A stretch of 64,000 nucleotides of DNA from Sparassis latifolia (lineage: Eukaryota > Basidiomycota > Agaricomycetes > Polyporales > Sparassidaceae), in NCBI GenBank assembly GCA_018466975.1, contig CM031553.1:1550001-1614000 (forward strand). The letters run 5' to 3'. Positions 21,398 through 34,143 of this stretch are shown in pieces. The notes under the pieces were generated by a model that was not told the origin of the DNA, searched no databases, and worked only from the letters and a program-made list of their open reading frames with translations. The position numbers were made by a program, and so were the translations under genes. Every line of letters starts with the position of its first letter. Position 1 is the first letter of the stretch.

Positions 21398-24370
21398 ATG
21401 TTCAACCTGTCCACCAGATCCGCAACGGCCTGGCGGTCGCTTCAGCGGCTGGCCGCAGGCATGGCCACCGTTTCCGAGGGCAACATTGGTGCGACCAAGG
21501 TCGCCATGTCTCTCCTCGAGCCCAATGCATACATCAACTACCAGCGCATCGAGGATAACCTCTCTGTTGTCCGCGATAGGTAAGGTTACGTTTCAATATT
21601 TGCCCCAGTCTTTTCTCAAACATTCCGGCAGACTCAAGCGACCATTGACGTTGTCGGAAAAGATTGTGTACGGTCACCTTGATGACCCAGTAAATCAGGA
21701 TCTTGTCCGAGGGACAAGCTATCTGAAGCTCCGCCCTGACGTGCGTACTTCTCATCGCGTTTTTCTCCATTTCCTAACCGTTCTGTGCAGCGAGTTGCGT
21801 GCCAGGACGCGACTGCTCAGGTAGTTATCTCCCTTTACTCCTCAAGGCGCTCATAAGTGACGTCACTTAAGATGGCTATTCTCCAATTCATGTCGGCCGG
21901 CATGGACACTGCTGCTGTACCCACCACGGTTCACTGCGACCATCTTATCGAGGCTCAGGTTGGCGGTGTCAAAGATTTGGCACGCGCGATCAACACCAAC
22001 AAGGAGGTCTACGACTTCCTTGCCACAGCTACCGCTAAGGTATAGTCCGGTTTAAGTCTCCTGCGTTTGTGTATTGACAATACTTCGGCACTTTAGTACG
22101 GTCTCGGTTTCTGGAAACCCGGCTCTGGTATCATCCATCAAATCATCTTAGAGAACTACGCGTTCCCTGGAGGTCTGATGATCGGTACCGACTCGCACAC
22201 TCCCAATGCCGGTGGACTTGGTATGGTTGCGTGCGGTGTAGGCGGTGCTGACGCTGTCGACGTTATGGCTGATCTGCCCTGGGAGTTGAAGTGCCCTAAT
22301 GTCATCGGCGTTAACTTAACTGGTAAAATTAGTGGTTGGACGACACCCAAGGGTACGCATTGTCGTAAAAATTTCTCGATGCTCTTATAAACCCCTTGTG
22401 TTTTAGACGTTATCCTTAAGGTTGCCGGTATCTTGACGGTCAAGGGTGGCACTGGCGCTATCGTTGAGTACAAGGGTCCCGGTGTCGAGTCTCTGTCTTG
22501 CACCGGTATGGCGACGATCTGCAACATGGGTGCTGAAATTGGCGCGACGACTTCTCTCTTCCCCTTCAATCATCGCATGGCCAGCTACCTGGACGCGACC
22601 AAGCGCAGTGACATTGCATCCTACGCTCAGAAGTTCGCGCACAACCTGCGTGCAGACGAGGGTGCAGAGTACGACCAGGTCATTGACATCGTGAGTCTAG
22701 TATCCTGCTCATATGGTCACTGCTAAGCGCAGACGCGCATTCAATGTGTAGAACTTGTCCGAGCTCGAGCCCCACATCAATGGTCCTTTCACTCCTGATC
22801 TCGCTACGCCCATCTCCAAGTTCAAGAGCGCGGTCGAGAAGAATGGCTGGCCCGCTGAACTCAAGGTTGCGCTGATCGGGTCCTGCACTAACTCGTCGTA
22901 TGAAGACATGTCCCGTGCCGCTTCGATCGCGCGTGAGGCGGCTTCGCACGGTTTGGAGACGAAGAGCAAGTTCACTGTTACCCCCGGTTCCGAGCAAGTC
23001 CGTGCTACTATAGAGCGCGACGGTCAGATTGGTGCATTCGAGGATGTCGGCGGCCTCCTTCTGGCCAACGCCTGCGGTCCTTGCATCGGTCAGTGGGACA
23101 GACGTGACGTGAAGAAGGGCGAGGTTAACTCGAGTGCGTTTATCTGAATTCACCCCATCATTGCTTCGTTATTGACACGCACGTTTGTAGTCCTTACCTC
23201 GTACAACCGTAACTTCACCGGCCGTAATGACGCGAACCCCGCTACACACGCATTCGTTGCCTCCCCTGACATTGTCACCGCCCTTGCGTTTGCCGGCGAC
23301 CTCCGCTTCAACCCCCTCACAGACTCCCTAACCGGCTCTGACGGCAAGCCCTTCAAGTTCTCCGACCCCACTGGCAACGAGCTTCCCCCGAAGGGTTACG
23401 ACCCCGGACAAGACACCTTCCAGCCCCCGCCCTCGGACCGTGTTAGCGTTCAGGTTGCTGTCGACACCGAGAGCGACCGTCTGCAACTGTTGAAGCCTTT
23501 CGCACCCTGGGACGGTAAGAACCCTGAAGACCTCCCGATCCTCATCAAGGTTAAGGGCAAATGCAGTAAGTACACGAACGCATTGTTGTGCATGTGAGTC
23601 GTGTACTGACGTTCGCCCTCTTTCCAGCCACGGATCACATCTCTGCTGGCGGACCTTGGCTCAAGTACCGTGGACATCTCGAGAACATCTCACGTATGTG
23701 ATTTCTTCTACGCCATTAATTCCGCCACTTACGTGGGCCGTTATTTGCAGAAAACTGCTTGATCGGCGCTATCAACGCTGAGAATGGCGAGGCTAACAAG
23801 GTCAAGAACCAGATCACCGGCGAATACGGCGGCGTTCCGCAGACCGCCGCATACTACCGAGATCATGGCATCAAGTGGGTCGTCATCGGCGATTCCAACT
23901 ACGGTGAGGGCTCCTCGCGTGAGCACGCTGCGCTCGAGCCCCGCTTCCTCGGCGGTCTTGCTGTCATCACCCGGTCTTTCGCCCGTATCCACGAGACGAA
24001 CTTGAAGAAGCAGGGCATGCTCGCACTCACGTTCGTCAACGCCGCCGACTACGACAAGGTCCGGCCCACCGATAAGGTTGCCATCCTCGGCTTGGAGAGC
24101 TTCGCGCCTGGCAAGAACTTGACCCTCGTTCTTAAACACGAGGACGGCTCCAAGGAGGTGAGGCTCATCGTTGTAGATGTACGGTGAATAGTAGTAGTAA
24201 TTGACTGCTTTTATTATAGGAAATTGCGCTCGCGCACAGCTTTAACGAGGGTCAGATCGGCTGGTTCAAGGCTGGCTCTGCTCTCAACTTGGTCAGTATC
24301 CGTTGACGCTCCCACGTCGTAATCACTGACAATAATTCCATAGATGGCGGCCAAGGCTAAGGGACAATAA
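21398..24370 (+). CDS. ACO1: Mitochondrial aconitate hydratase
   Basis: The TCA-cycle enzyme interconverting citrate and isocitrate. Twelve exons join in frame to 785 residues: 21398-21579, 21632-21740, 21791-21820, 21872-22039, 22097-22352, 22407-22690, 22752-23133, 23191-23565, 23628-23693, 23751-24157, 24220-24291 and 24344-24370. The N-terminus ([20 protein letters not shown]) is a plausible mitochondrial presequence. Substrate and cluster motifs are present: [14 protein letters not shown], the [4Fe-4S] cysteines in [12 protein letters not shown] and [10 protein letters not shown], and [18 protein letters not shown]. Length matches fungal aconitases. Exon 3 is a 30-nt microexon encoding [10 protein letters not shown]. 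All catalytic features look intact. Confidence 0.97.
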
Positions 24371-24987
24371 ACGCATCGCAAGACGCGTTGAAAGAGGAAG
24401 ATAAAGAGGCGTGAGCCCCGAGGAGGAGCGAGGAGCGGATTACTGTGGTCTCGTGTCGACATGCGCATGCACGAGCCGAGTCTGTCTTGATAACGACGGC
24501 GTGCTTGTCTCCTGTCTTTTTGTCTTATTCCTCCGTCATTTCGCTTCGTATCCTATGTAATGAACTAGAATGACGAATGAAAACACGACATTGAATAGCG
24601 GCGCGCCGTCTGACGTGCGTTGTGAGCACTTTTATCCTCTGGAATATTTCCTTTCCTTGTGTGGAGAACTTATTAGCGCTGGGGAGGACTGACACGTACT
24701 CGTAGTTGCTCCTGTTGCACCTTGACTCTTCATGTTATTCAGGAGTGTCGCCCATCGCGAATACGCTCGTTCATCTGTGTTGCGATAGAGCTGGAGTCGG
24801 CCTGTGTGTGTATGCTGCTAGATCCCTCTACTGCGTGAATTATTTCACTGAGCTGATTCATCGGTTTAGCGGATGCGAGTATCGCAAAAGAAGTTTGTTG
24901 GACCTCGAGGTAGCTGTTCAATTTCCGGGTTTTGCTTATAGTTTTAATTAGATACCAGGCCAATCGTCAAGATAGGGCTCAGGAAGG
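24371..24987. other. Aconitase 3' region and permease upstream region
   Basis: About 620 bp. It should include the aconitase 3' UTR and the promoter of the permease; no further gene is supported. Confidence 0.45.
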
Positions 24988-27505
24988 ATGTCGGCGGCGA
25001 TCCGGAAGGTCATTGATAGGTTTCGCGGACGCTCATTTTACGAGCCTGTGCCGTTGCAAGCGATGAATGATGGCTCCCTCAGCGATGAAGGAGACGATGA
25101 AGGAGACGAGGGGATAAATACAAGCACCACATCTCCGTCGCAGCACAAGATGTTGACTGCGGCGCTCAGTTGGTCGCGGATTCTGACCACGCATTAGATC
25201 CTACCGAAGCTTTTAGAGTAAGAAAGAAGATTGACTGGCACCTTTTGCCGTTAATGTGCAGTACGTGGAGTGTTCTTCCTGGGCCATGAGCCACGGGGAT
25301 TCAAATGGTGGGATAATATTCTGCCATTAAGAATAGCATCTCACGATCTGGATTCTCGTGTCATTGCATTGTACTGTCGATCACAATGTATACTCACCGT
25401 ACGTTGCCAGCGTTATATTGGATACAATTCATGGATAAGACAACGCTTGGGAGCGCCGCAATTCTCGGAATACGGTTCGTTCTTCCTTCACGTCTCCGCA
25501 TCTTAGCCTGTTTATATTCTGCGTTTGCAGAGAGGCTACACATCTGACAACGGATGAGTATGTATGCGGTCTCAAAATAATTGTGGTATTTCACTCACTT
25601 TTCCTCTTCGCACCTCCTAGATATAACTGGTACGACCATCGAACCCTGATCAACGCAAGGCCGGTCTCATCTCAGTGTCCACAGGCTCGGGACGATCTTC
25701 TACCTCAGTTATCTTCTGTTTGAGTACCCTCAGAATTTGGCACTTCAACGCTTCCCCGTCGGGAAATGGATGAGGTACTTCCTATATTATCATAGAGATG
25801 CGCATAACAACTTTTGGTCATTGCAGTATCAATATCTTCATCTGGGCCATCGCTCTTTGTGGACACGCTGCCTGCAAAACTTTTGCTGAACTGTTCGTTG
25901 CTCGCTTTATCCTCGGGATGTGTGAGGGCTCCATCACGGCAGGATTCATGATCGTCAGCTCCATGTTCTATACCCGCAACGAACAAACATTGCGTGTGGG
26001 TTATTGGTGTAAGTCTGCATGGTCATACAACTCAGACGCGAAATGACGCGAGGTGCATCAACCATTCAGTCTTGATGAATGGCACTGGTGAGCGCGCTCC
26101 ATGTCAGCGACGATATTGCGTACGTGACTCCTGGCAGCCCAGATTATATCTGGTTTTATCAGCTTTGGAACACTCCATATCAAGACGCAAGGGTTTGAAC
26201 CATGGCAATGGTAGCATTCTTCCACTCCTCCGCAGCCATGGTGGTTGATGTATGCGCAGGCTGATGTCCATCACTGGCGTGTTAACACTCGTAACTGCAC
26301 TTGCATTCTGGTTTGTCGCTTTTGAGGGGGTGAAAGAAGTCGGCTGATTGTTACTGCAGGTTGTACTTCCCAGACTCGCCGACGAACGCCTGGTTTTTGA
26401 CCAGAGAAGAATGTGTTATAGCTGTCAGACGCATTAAAGTATGTGACGAGACATCGAGGAGATGAATTCACTCTGATATTTATCCACGTGCGAAGGAGAA
26501 CCAGACTGGAGTTGAGAACAAGCAGTTTAAGAGCAAGCAGTATGTCTGATACTCCGTCGCGTAGCACTGAATTTGAATCCATTTGCAGGTTCTACGAGGC
26601 GCTGCGTGATCCCAAGACATGGCTCTTTGCACTCTTCTCCGCGGTCAACAACGTTCCTAACAGCCTGACGAACCAGCAGCAGCTAATAGTGTCTTCGTTC
26701 GGATTCACGTACCTTCAGACGACGCTGCTCGGATGTGTAGACGGCGTTATTGAGATTGTCACGATCTGGACCGGCGTGCATCTCGCGACACGCCTGCATA
26801 ATGCTCGTGCATATGTCGGTGCTGTATACTTCATTCCGAACTTGATCGGATGCCTGCTCATCAACGTGCTGCCATGGACCAACAAGCTCGGTCTTCTTTG
26901 CGCGCAATGGCTGACAGGTATGTGCACCTGTGTAGATTGTTATCGCAGTTTGCGATTGCGGCGGCTTAAGACTATGGCTGCTACGGTGTCAGGCGTAGGC
27001 ACAACAGGATTTGTTTTGTCGTTGTCGTGGCTTTCCAACGTAACCGCTGGACATACGAAACGTGTGACGGTCAATGCCATTATGCTCATCGCGTACTGCG
27101 TTGGAAATGCCGCTGGGCCATTCATGTGGCAAGCCAAGTATCGACCTCGGTGCGTTCTCTGTCCCTGCACCTCTGGCAATGGCATATTGAACTCGTCTGT
27201 CGCAACAGTAATCATCTACCATGGACAATCATTGGCGTGTGCTATGTGGTCTGCCCGATGCTACTTCTTACCATCCGCCACATCCTCTCCGCCGAGAACA
27301 AGCGCAGGGACTCGGAGCCCCCGGATGACACATATGATGACGTGTTCGTTGAAATCATAATGCCCGACGGAGAACCTAGACAGCGGAAGGTAGACAAGGT
27401 GCGACACCTCCTCTCAGTTGTGCAGAGACGATTGTTCATACGAATGCGTAGGAATTCCTGGATCTGACAGATATTCAGAATCGTGATTTTAGATATGTGC
27501 TTTGA
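24988..27505 (+). CDS. DAL5-like MFS permease (anion:cation symporter family)
   Basis: A plasma-membrane transporter resembling yeast allantoate/ureidosuccinate permease and related carboxylate carriers. More than ten exons can be joined so that conserved motifs run on: WHLLPLMC|TLYWIQFMDKTTLG, GIREATHLTTDE|YNW|LGTIFYLSYLLFEYPQ, PVGKWMS|INIFIW, GYWFLMNGT|AQIISGF, WLTG|VGTTGFVLSLSW. The end is EFLDLTDIQNRDFRYVL at 27505. About twelve membrane helices are expected. The N-terminus is the one problem: the ATG at 24988 (MSAAIRKVIDRF) is in a different frame from the conserved segment starting about 25100-25160, and no convincing intron bridges them. Either the true first exon differs or a small indel exists. 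The substrate is not predictable. Confidence 0.85.
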
Positions 27506-29824
27506 TCGCATCGGTCGCAAGCATCTTGACTCAGGAAAGTATCCTATTGTAACCGTAGAATCCTTTACACTGATTGTTATTCAGACGACTAGTGACTAAT
27601 AGGCGAAATGAATATATTCCTATGAGCTTTCGACTGACCGTTATGTACTCGAATGGATAGCTAACCGTGTCCATAATATCTGTACATATGAACCGGACAC
27701 TATGGAATACAACACAATCTCACAGCAAACGGTAGAACCAGTCGACGAGGCTCGAGCAGTCCGGCAGAACACTAATATAAATTCGTTGTCATTCGGGTCC
27801 TCAGGTAGACTGAGACTCTTGTCAAGCTCTGCATCATCGACATTATATATCAACGAGGAGAGGCCAAAACTCCCGGAGAGCGGTGCACCCATCTGTTCAA
27901 CTAACGTGGAGACAACTCTTACATCCGAGGCGACAAAGGAAGGAAGGGTATCATCAGCACCTTCTGTTTCACTGACCTGTCGGAGGTTCAAGAGGAAACG
28001 GGAAACAATGATGGCCCAGAACCTGTGGAAGCTAATTAAGTATAAGAAGGCAACATGGTGGGAGATAAATGAACAGACGCCACGACGAGGGAGGACAAGT
28101 CGATGTGTTTCTGTCGGAAGGTGAGAACATAATTACTGAGATGAAATTAAGCAGGACTAACCAGGGCCAAAGAACACACCACCTGGGCGATATTCAACAC
28201 GACGAGCAACCTGAAGAGACATGGGCATGTAGAGTACTTGTAGGATGCTATACATACACAAAGTACATGGTTCCTACGCACAAAGTACATCAACTCAACA
28301 GCAACAAACGGTTAGGTACATCCTGCGAGCAAAAGACATACCGTCTTGTAACATCAATTTCGTCACTGGAACTTTCATGTGAAGGCGACGTGCCTCTCTT
28401 GCAGTATTGTAGGTGCTATACCAGGTGATGCCGAGGACAATGAGGTCCGCGGCTATGGCACAAGAACGGACTGCGATAACAACTGCCAGAGTATAGTGGA
28501 ATTATAAATTCATAGAACAACGATTGCAGCGAATGAGACTACAGTACATCTGTGGTCAACCCAAGTCACTGGTCTCACCAGTGTGAATTTCACTGGAAAG
28601 CAAAGAGATCACATACCTCCTGTTGACTGTGTTGGGGACTCATGTCTCACTCATACACATTGGTCCGATAGGCGACGGTAAAATGGCGATCACAAAGTGG
28701 GTTGAGACATAAGCGTACCGATGTTGAGCTGGTGAATAAAGTGCAGTGGTAGATACACAATGAACAACATACCACATTTGCTCCAAACGGTACCGACAGA
28801 GATAGTAGAGTCATAGCAGCAACCAGAGCACAAGTTTGCCTATACACTCGAGACACCGTGGTCGAGACGCTGTTAGGTCATTCGCGATTCAGACTACCCC
28901 ATGTTACCACGTCGTTACCGTTCTGTCTTTCATGCTGTGCTGCGACTGCTGTTTTGTTCGGTATACGGCCACCCAACCAACGATAGATTGGACGAAGACC
29001 GTTTGTGTTGAAGCTGTCTGTTTTCTGACATTTAGAGTAGCAGAACAGACTGTGGTTCACTGAGAGGGTTTAACACGCTGGAAGGATGCTCCACCGAATT
29101 CTCATAGCTATGATTTCGGCAATGTCTAGCTCGACCCAGTAAGCACAGAGTGTTGGCAGCATAGCACTGCTAATCGAAGAAATCGCAGGAGAGACTTGCA
29201 TGGTTACCGTACGGGAGCATGTAACGCTTCGCGGATGATTCGCGAATCACTCACGATCGACATCGGCCGATACGAACGCGTGAATGTCGAATTTCCCGAG
29301 CTCCTCAACGCCTGCCACCCACATCACGGTCATAGTGATGACCTTGCCCTGGAACGCGTGGTGAGCTTTATGATGTGAAGCCTTCCTTTTTTGCCACGGT
29401 TCATCGTACTGCATCCCAGGATGATAACCCATGGAATGACATCATCACCCATCGTCTATTGGAAAGGTTGTTGGAGACACAATAAGCCCCTGCCAGAATC
29501 GCTTTTCATGTCAAGCTTACGGCAAAGTCTTCAGTACGTCTCTAATCGCGTATACCGCTGCCTGTATCTTACGGTCAGATGAGGGCTGGATACGTCTCGA
29601 TGTGCAATCCAGATATCCCGCTTGCATGTACTTCTGAACTTCTCAGCCGACCAAGTCGCGGTGGGAAGCCTTCATCGCTCTCCCGTCGGGATCGCTTGAT
29701 GTTTACCAGGTGACTCATGTCCTCTCAAAACGGCCGTCTTTTTAGCCACGAAGTCTTCTGAGCCACGATTGTCCAGTGACTAGATTTAAACTTTTGCATG
29801 CCGTTGGCCTTCGGCGTTATCAGG
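27506..29824. other. Upstream part of duplicated unit 1, non-coding
   Basis: About 2.3 kb with no supported gene. The stretches 27620-27780 and 29060-29800 are similar to 38045-38170 and 38235-38960 upstream of the second P450, so they belong to a duplicated unit. The intervening 1.25 kb (about 27785-29055) has no counterpart in unit 2 and is either an insertion here or a deletion there. No terminal repeats were found for it. Confidence 0.6.
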
Positions 29825-29831
29825 TATAAAA
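29825..29831 (+). promoter_or_regulatory. TATA box of P450-1
   Basis: TATAAAA within caggtataaaagctgcacc lies 97-103 bp before the P450-1 ATG and is exactly conserved before P450-2 at 39005-39011. Confidence 0.6.
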
Positions 29832-29927
29832 GCTGCACCTTGGCGGGATACGTTAGCCACAGCCCCTCCCCCGGGATTCTGTCAACTTTTGTCCTCGAAA
29901 TCGATAGCCTCCCGTAGCCATAACACC

Positions 29928-31971
29928 ATGACTATACTCGAGGTGCTTCAAAACCCCCGGGCGAATCCGATTCCCTTCGTCCTTTGTCTTCTGCCTGTCG
30001 TTGTCCTGGCAGTGCATGTTGTACCGTACTTGGTCGACGAACATGGTCTTCGCCAATATCCTGGCCCTTTCCTTGCGAAATTCACGGATTTTTGGCTATT
30101 CTGGGTGGCCAGTAAGTCCAGGAGGACAGACGCTATCAATGAACTGCACCAGAAATACGGTATGGCCGTCTTTTTCGCTGGCATGCAAAGTCATACCTTG
30201 AACGACTGATGGGGAATTTTTTTAGGACCTTTCGTGCGCATTGCGCCGAACCATGTTTCGGTTGTTTCCCCCGGAGCGATCTCAGCGGTGTATGGCCATT
30301 CCACCGGCACGATGAAGTCAGCTTTCTATGACGCATTTCTGTCTCTCCGCGCTGTATGTGGGATATTCCACACGCGCTCCCGCACCGAACATTCTCGTAA
30401 GCGCCGCGTCATGGCCCACATGTTTTCCCCGCAGAGCGTGCGCGCCTTCGAGCCCCGGGTCAAAGGTCATCTACGAACTTTGTTGAACCAGTGGGACGTC
30501 ATGTGCAGCAAGGTAGGGGCCAAGGATGAAGTGAAGGCTGGCACCCTGGGATCTAGTACGTGGGAGGTGCACGACGGCTATGTCTGGTTTGATGTTAGGT
30601 TTTGTGAGTGATAAATTGTGTTCTGAGCGACGGTGCGACAATCTCATGTTGTCTGAAACTGGCAGGGTGCAATCTGTTCACGTTTGACGTCATTGGTACG
30701 AAATTCGCGCTTCTAGATACCTCACCACAGGCTGATCTGACTATCCCTCAGGCGAGCTCGCCTTCGGCTCTCCTTTTGACATGCTTCTGCGGGGTGAGGA
30801 CACTGCCAAGATAGCGAAGTCTGCCAAAGCCGGTATGGCCTCCTATGGTCTCACCGATGCTGCGAAGCAACCTGTGGCTCAATATGAGGTCGAAGAAATC
30901 GCTGCCATTGAGTTGGTTACCGCGCGCACGGAGTTTGTCCCCGCTCTCGCGGTGCTTCCCGCGTACATGCGCGAGTTCATGAAGCGCATGCCGCAGTACC
31001 ATCGCGGCGGAAAGGCGCTGGGCCAGATGATCGGCATGGCGGCGGATGTTGTCTCGCGGCGCCTTGCCGCCGCCCGAGATGCGGAAAATGACGCGAAGAT
31101 TTTTGACGATATGTTTGGGAGACTGTTGAACGGCCGGGACGAAAATGGGAACCCAATGAGTCCGCAAGAGCTGACTGCGGAGGCTATTACGCTGCTAATC
31201 GCAGGATCCGATACAACTTCCAAGTGCGTCTGCTTGTTGTCACCGCATCACCATCCTGAGGTCGCCATATTGATGAATTATTTTACAGTTCGATGTCGGC
31301 TATAATATTCTACATTTCCCGCGATCAAAAGGTGCAGAAGAAACTCCAGGTCGAACTCGACGCTGCGGCCAGCGCAGATACTACCAGTATTCTGCCTTTC
31401 GATGACGCCAAATCCTTGCCGTACCTCGAGGCTGTCGTCAACGAGGGCCTCCGCCTGTTCTCTCCAGTTGGTCTTGGTCTTGGTCGTGTCGTGCCCGAAG
31501 GCGGCATCACGGTGCTCGGTCAGAATTTCCCTGCAGGAACAGAGATCAGCGTGCCCTTGTACAGCGTGCACCACCTGGAGGAAGTGTGGGGTGCGGACGT
31601 GGAGAAGTACCTCCCCGAGCGCTGGCTGAACGCTGAGAAACGGGGCGAGATGATGAAGGCGTTCAACCCGTTCTCCTTCGGACCGAGGTGAGTTCTTCGG
31701 CTGTCGTCTTCATTACAGCGGGTGTAAAACTCATTATCGCATTTAGGGCCTGCATAGGGCGCAACGTTGCCATGTTGGAGATCACATTGGTCATCGCCGC
31801 CGTCTTTCGTCGCTACGATATTGTCGTGCAGCCGGGCCAAGTGGTGAGTTTGAACTTCCGTCACGGCCCAAGAGTGTGCTGACAAGAGATCCTGTGCAGC
31901 TCGAAGTGCACGACAATTTCGTTCGCAAGCCGCATAAGTTCGTGGTTGGGATCAAGCGTAGAGATATATGA
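29928..31971 (+). CDS. Cytochrome P450 (copy 1), CYP53-like
   Basis: A microsomal monooxygenase with an N-terminal membrane anchor (PFVLCLLPVVVLAVHVVPYL). Seven exons join in frame to about 559 residues: 29928-30159, 30226-30603, 30666-30695, 30752-31223, 31289-31687, 31747-31843 and 31900-31971. The I-helix oxygen motif is LLIAGSDTTS, the K-helix ExxR is NEGLRLFS, and the PERF-type motif is PERWLN. The heme-binding loop FSFGPR|ACIGRN has the thiolate cysteine and is split by an intron. Exon 3 is a 30-nt microexon. The sequence recalls benzoate 4-hydroxylase (CYP53), but the family number is a guess. An intact DHA2 transporter and a closely similar P450 lie downstream. Confidence 0.92.
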
Positions 31972-32345
31972 TTGCCCGAACGTTGGACGCTGAGCGATGT
32001 TATTTGACGGTAAATTCCTAAGCGACGAGGTGTTGTCTAATCTCAGACTTATCATGCATAGAAACAATGTGAACACGTTAGAACTATCTCACGTTCGTAG
32101 ATCTTATGGCTTCTTAAACTCGTCAACTACTGCAACACCCCATTAATGCGGATGACATGAGCTAGGTCTGAGGAGCCGGTCGCCCGTCATGTTAACATTT
32201 CTTTTGCTCATGATCGTGGGGCGCTTCACGAGGTACACCTAATACCCTTAATATTCTCAGTGAGGGCGACCTAAACAAGTCGAGTAGTAGCTGTACCAGA
32301 ATAGCTAACATACACTAATTAACGGTGATGAACATAATGTGAGAG
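31972..32345. repeat. Downstream part of duplicated unit 1
   Basis: This non-coding stretch resembles the sequence after P450-2. For example gtagctgtaccagaatagct at 32287 corresponds to gcagctgtaccggaatagct at 42411. It lacks the 777-bp element present in the second unit and so represents the empty site. Confidence 0.7.
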
Positions 32346-32349
32346 GTGT

Positions 32350-33480
32350 TGATATAATATTCCGCCCATCTTCGATCCGCTCGATTGGTTTAGCTACGTT
32401 CGTCGCCGGCGCGCTGATCCTTGCCTCCGTCGGGAGCGTCGCGTTGGCGGTGTCCTCACGCAGCTGACTGCGTACGTACCAATATCCCCGGCTCGGGGAC
32501 GACGATCTATTTTCAGGAAGCAAAATGTGGAATCGGATTGCTCATTGACTTCCCCGCCAGCCTGGAGGGCTGGAAAACAGGCCGTATAGTACATACGTCT
32601 CCCCCTCCACGTCCTCTTGAATTCTTTGGTGCCCTTACTTATCACACGATCGCAGACAGCATCGCGCTCCTCGTAATCAGCGTGCTCCTGCTCGCGCCGT
32701 ACGCGCAGGAGTACTTCCTGGAGTACGCCCGGCACGGGTGGTGGACGTCGCGCCACAGCTTGAGGTTACTGCGCTCCTCCCTAATAGGCGCACGGGCGGG
32801 AAGCTTGCGGTCAAATTAAGCATCGCACATCTTGAGGTGCAGCTTAATGGGTTTCGCATTTAATTGCAGGTGCGCGAGATGTCGGTACTCCGCTCTTTGG
32901 TGCCTTGACCGTCAAAATCGTGGTGTACTGAGTTGGATATGGGTGACAGCCGTATCACTAGGATCACTTCGGGATGATGCCCACCCTGACGATGGCCTGG
33001 TGTTCGCTATGTGCAATTGTAGCGTCTTCGCGTTCTTCGTCGGACTCGTCATCTTCTGCCTCATCGGTGATGCTCTCCCCATCTCCAAGGTGTGACTCTG
33101 CGCGGAGTGTAAATTCGATTGTTCGGATTCGATTGGCGCCCAGCCGGGCGCTCATGTCACATCCCCCGGTTTTTAGTTGTTGTAAGTAGATTGTAATGTC
33201 TCGGGCTGTTGCCGGATGTCGGGCGTCGGGCACTGGGCGCCAATTGCCTTATCCCACTGCAGCCGAATTACGGAAGGGTTTCTAATAATGTCAACAAATG
33301 TCTCTAATGAAACCTAAGTATGTCTATTAATTGGATTTCAAAGTTGGGGCCCTTTGGCTGGATGTGACGTGATGAGGCGCCCGCTGGGCGCCAATCGAAC
33401 AATCGACTGTCCTCTCGTTCGGGCTCGTGATCACGACATCCGTGTACCACTCCAGCAAGGTGTCGTGGATCATGGGTATA
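32350..33480 (+). pseudogene. Decayed MFS transporter related to the downstream DHA2 gene
   Basis: Several segments are recognisable relatives of the intact MFS gene at 34144-36863 but are broken by stops and frame changes. About 32365-32470 gives SIRSIGLATFVAGALI and the shared gtcctcacgcagctgac, matching the segment near 35350-35470. About 32570-32820 matches 35780-36000 (GWKTG, LLVISVLLLAPYAQEYFLEY). About 33410-33475 (ctctcgttcgggctcgtgat) matches 36520-36570. An inverted-repeat element (33116-33415) lies between the last two. No complete protein could be made. It looks like the relic of a second transporter copy from the same duplication that produced two P450s. Confidence 0.7.
33116..33415. 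mobile_element. Inverted-repeat element inside the MFS relic
   Basis: Two arms of about 50 bp face each other. The left (33116-33165) contains GATTCGATTGGCGCCCAGC and then GTCACATCC. The right (33360-33415) is its near reverse complement (ggatgtgacgtgatgaggcg, cgccaatcgaacaatcga). The 190 bp between have no coding capacity. No unambiguous target duplication was found. Confidence 0.55.
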
Positions 33481-34143
33481 AATGAACAAACCTGTCATCT
33501 GCGGCGCAGCTCTTTGCATCCAGAGATATCCAGAGATACGCTCTGGGTTGTGTGGGGTGTGCGCGCGTTCGCTCGGTGAGTCATGTTCGGATGATGAGCG
33601 GAGTATTTTGGTACGTGATTGGTGGGAGGTGTGATCTCTTTCAGCCTTCTTCCTATGCCGTCGGACGTCGAGGCGATGGCGGAAACCTAGATGACGCTTG
33701 CAGATGACAAGGCGCAGGACGACGGCGGTTAGAAGTCTCATCACGCACTGTAGTGTTCTTGTTGCATTCACACAGGTATTGTATGGATGGAATACCTGGT
33801 GGTTTTGGATGCACACCATGCACAGACGATGCGGTGCATTTCTCCACCGCGATTGCTGCTTTGTCTGCAAGATGGGCTACCCGATCCTCGAAACTTGGAG
33901 CTCAGAATGACTCGCGGATTCTGCATCGCTGCTTATTATGCGTTTTTCCTGGCTGGTGCAACAGAATAAGGTAATCAGTTGCACTGTGGTTCAGCGTGGT
34001 AAAGGGTGTGCGAAACGAAGCTTCGCTGGGCCCCTCGAATTTGTAACGCCCGTAACGTCCATTGCGATATATATAGTGCCAGTCGTCGCGTTGCATCACG
34101 TATATTTTGCTTCTTACCCGTGTACCTCTAGGACGCTCTCCCA
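33481..34143 (+). promoter_or_regulatory. Upstream region of the DHA2 gene with TATA-like site
   Basis: About 660 bp between the MFS relic and the intact MFS start. A TATATATA at 34067-34074 lies about 70 bp before the ATG and could be the core promoter. No gene is supported. Confidence 0.45.

Noticed and set aside
29196..29378. A 60-codon frame repeated at 38356-38538 upstream of both P450 genes
   Set aside because: It starts with TTG, not ATG, and the copies differ at about 13 of 60 residues with many amino-acid-changing differences, so no coding constraint is visible.
29868..29872. Alternative upstream starts for the P450 genes
   Set aside because: The later ATG (29928, 39120) directly precedes the membrane anchor and is conserved in both copies; upstream codons add only a short non-conserved extension.
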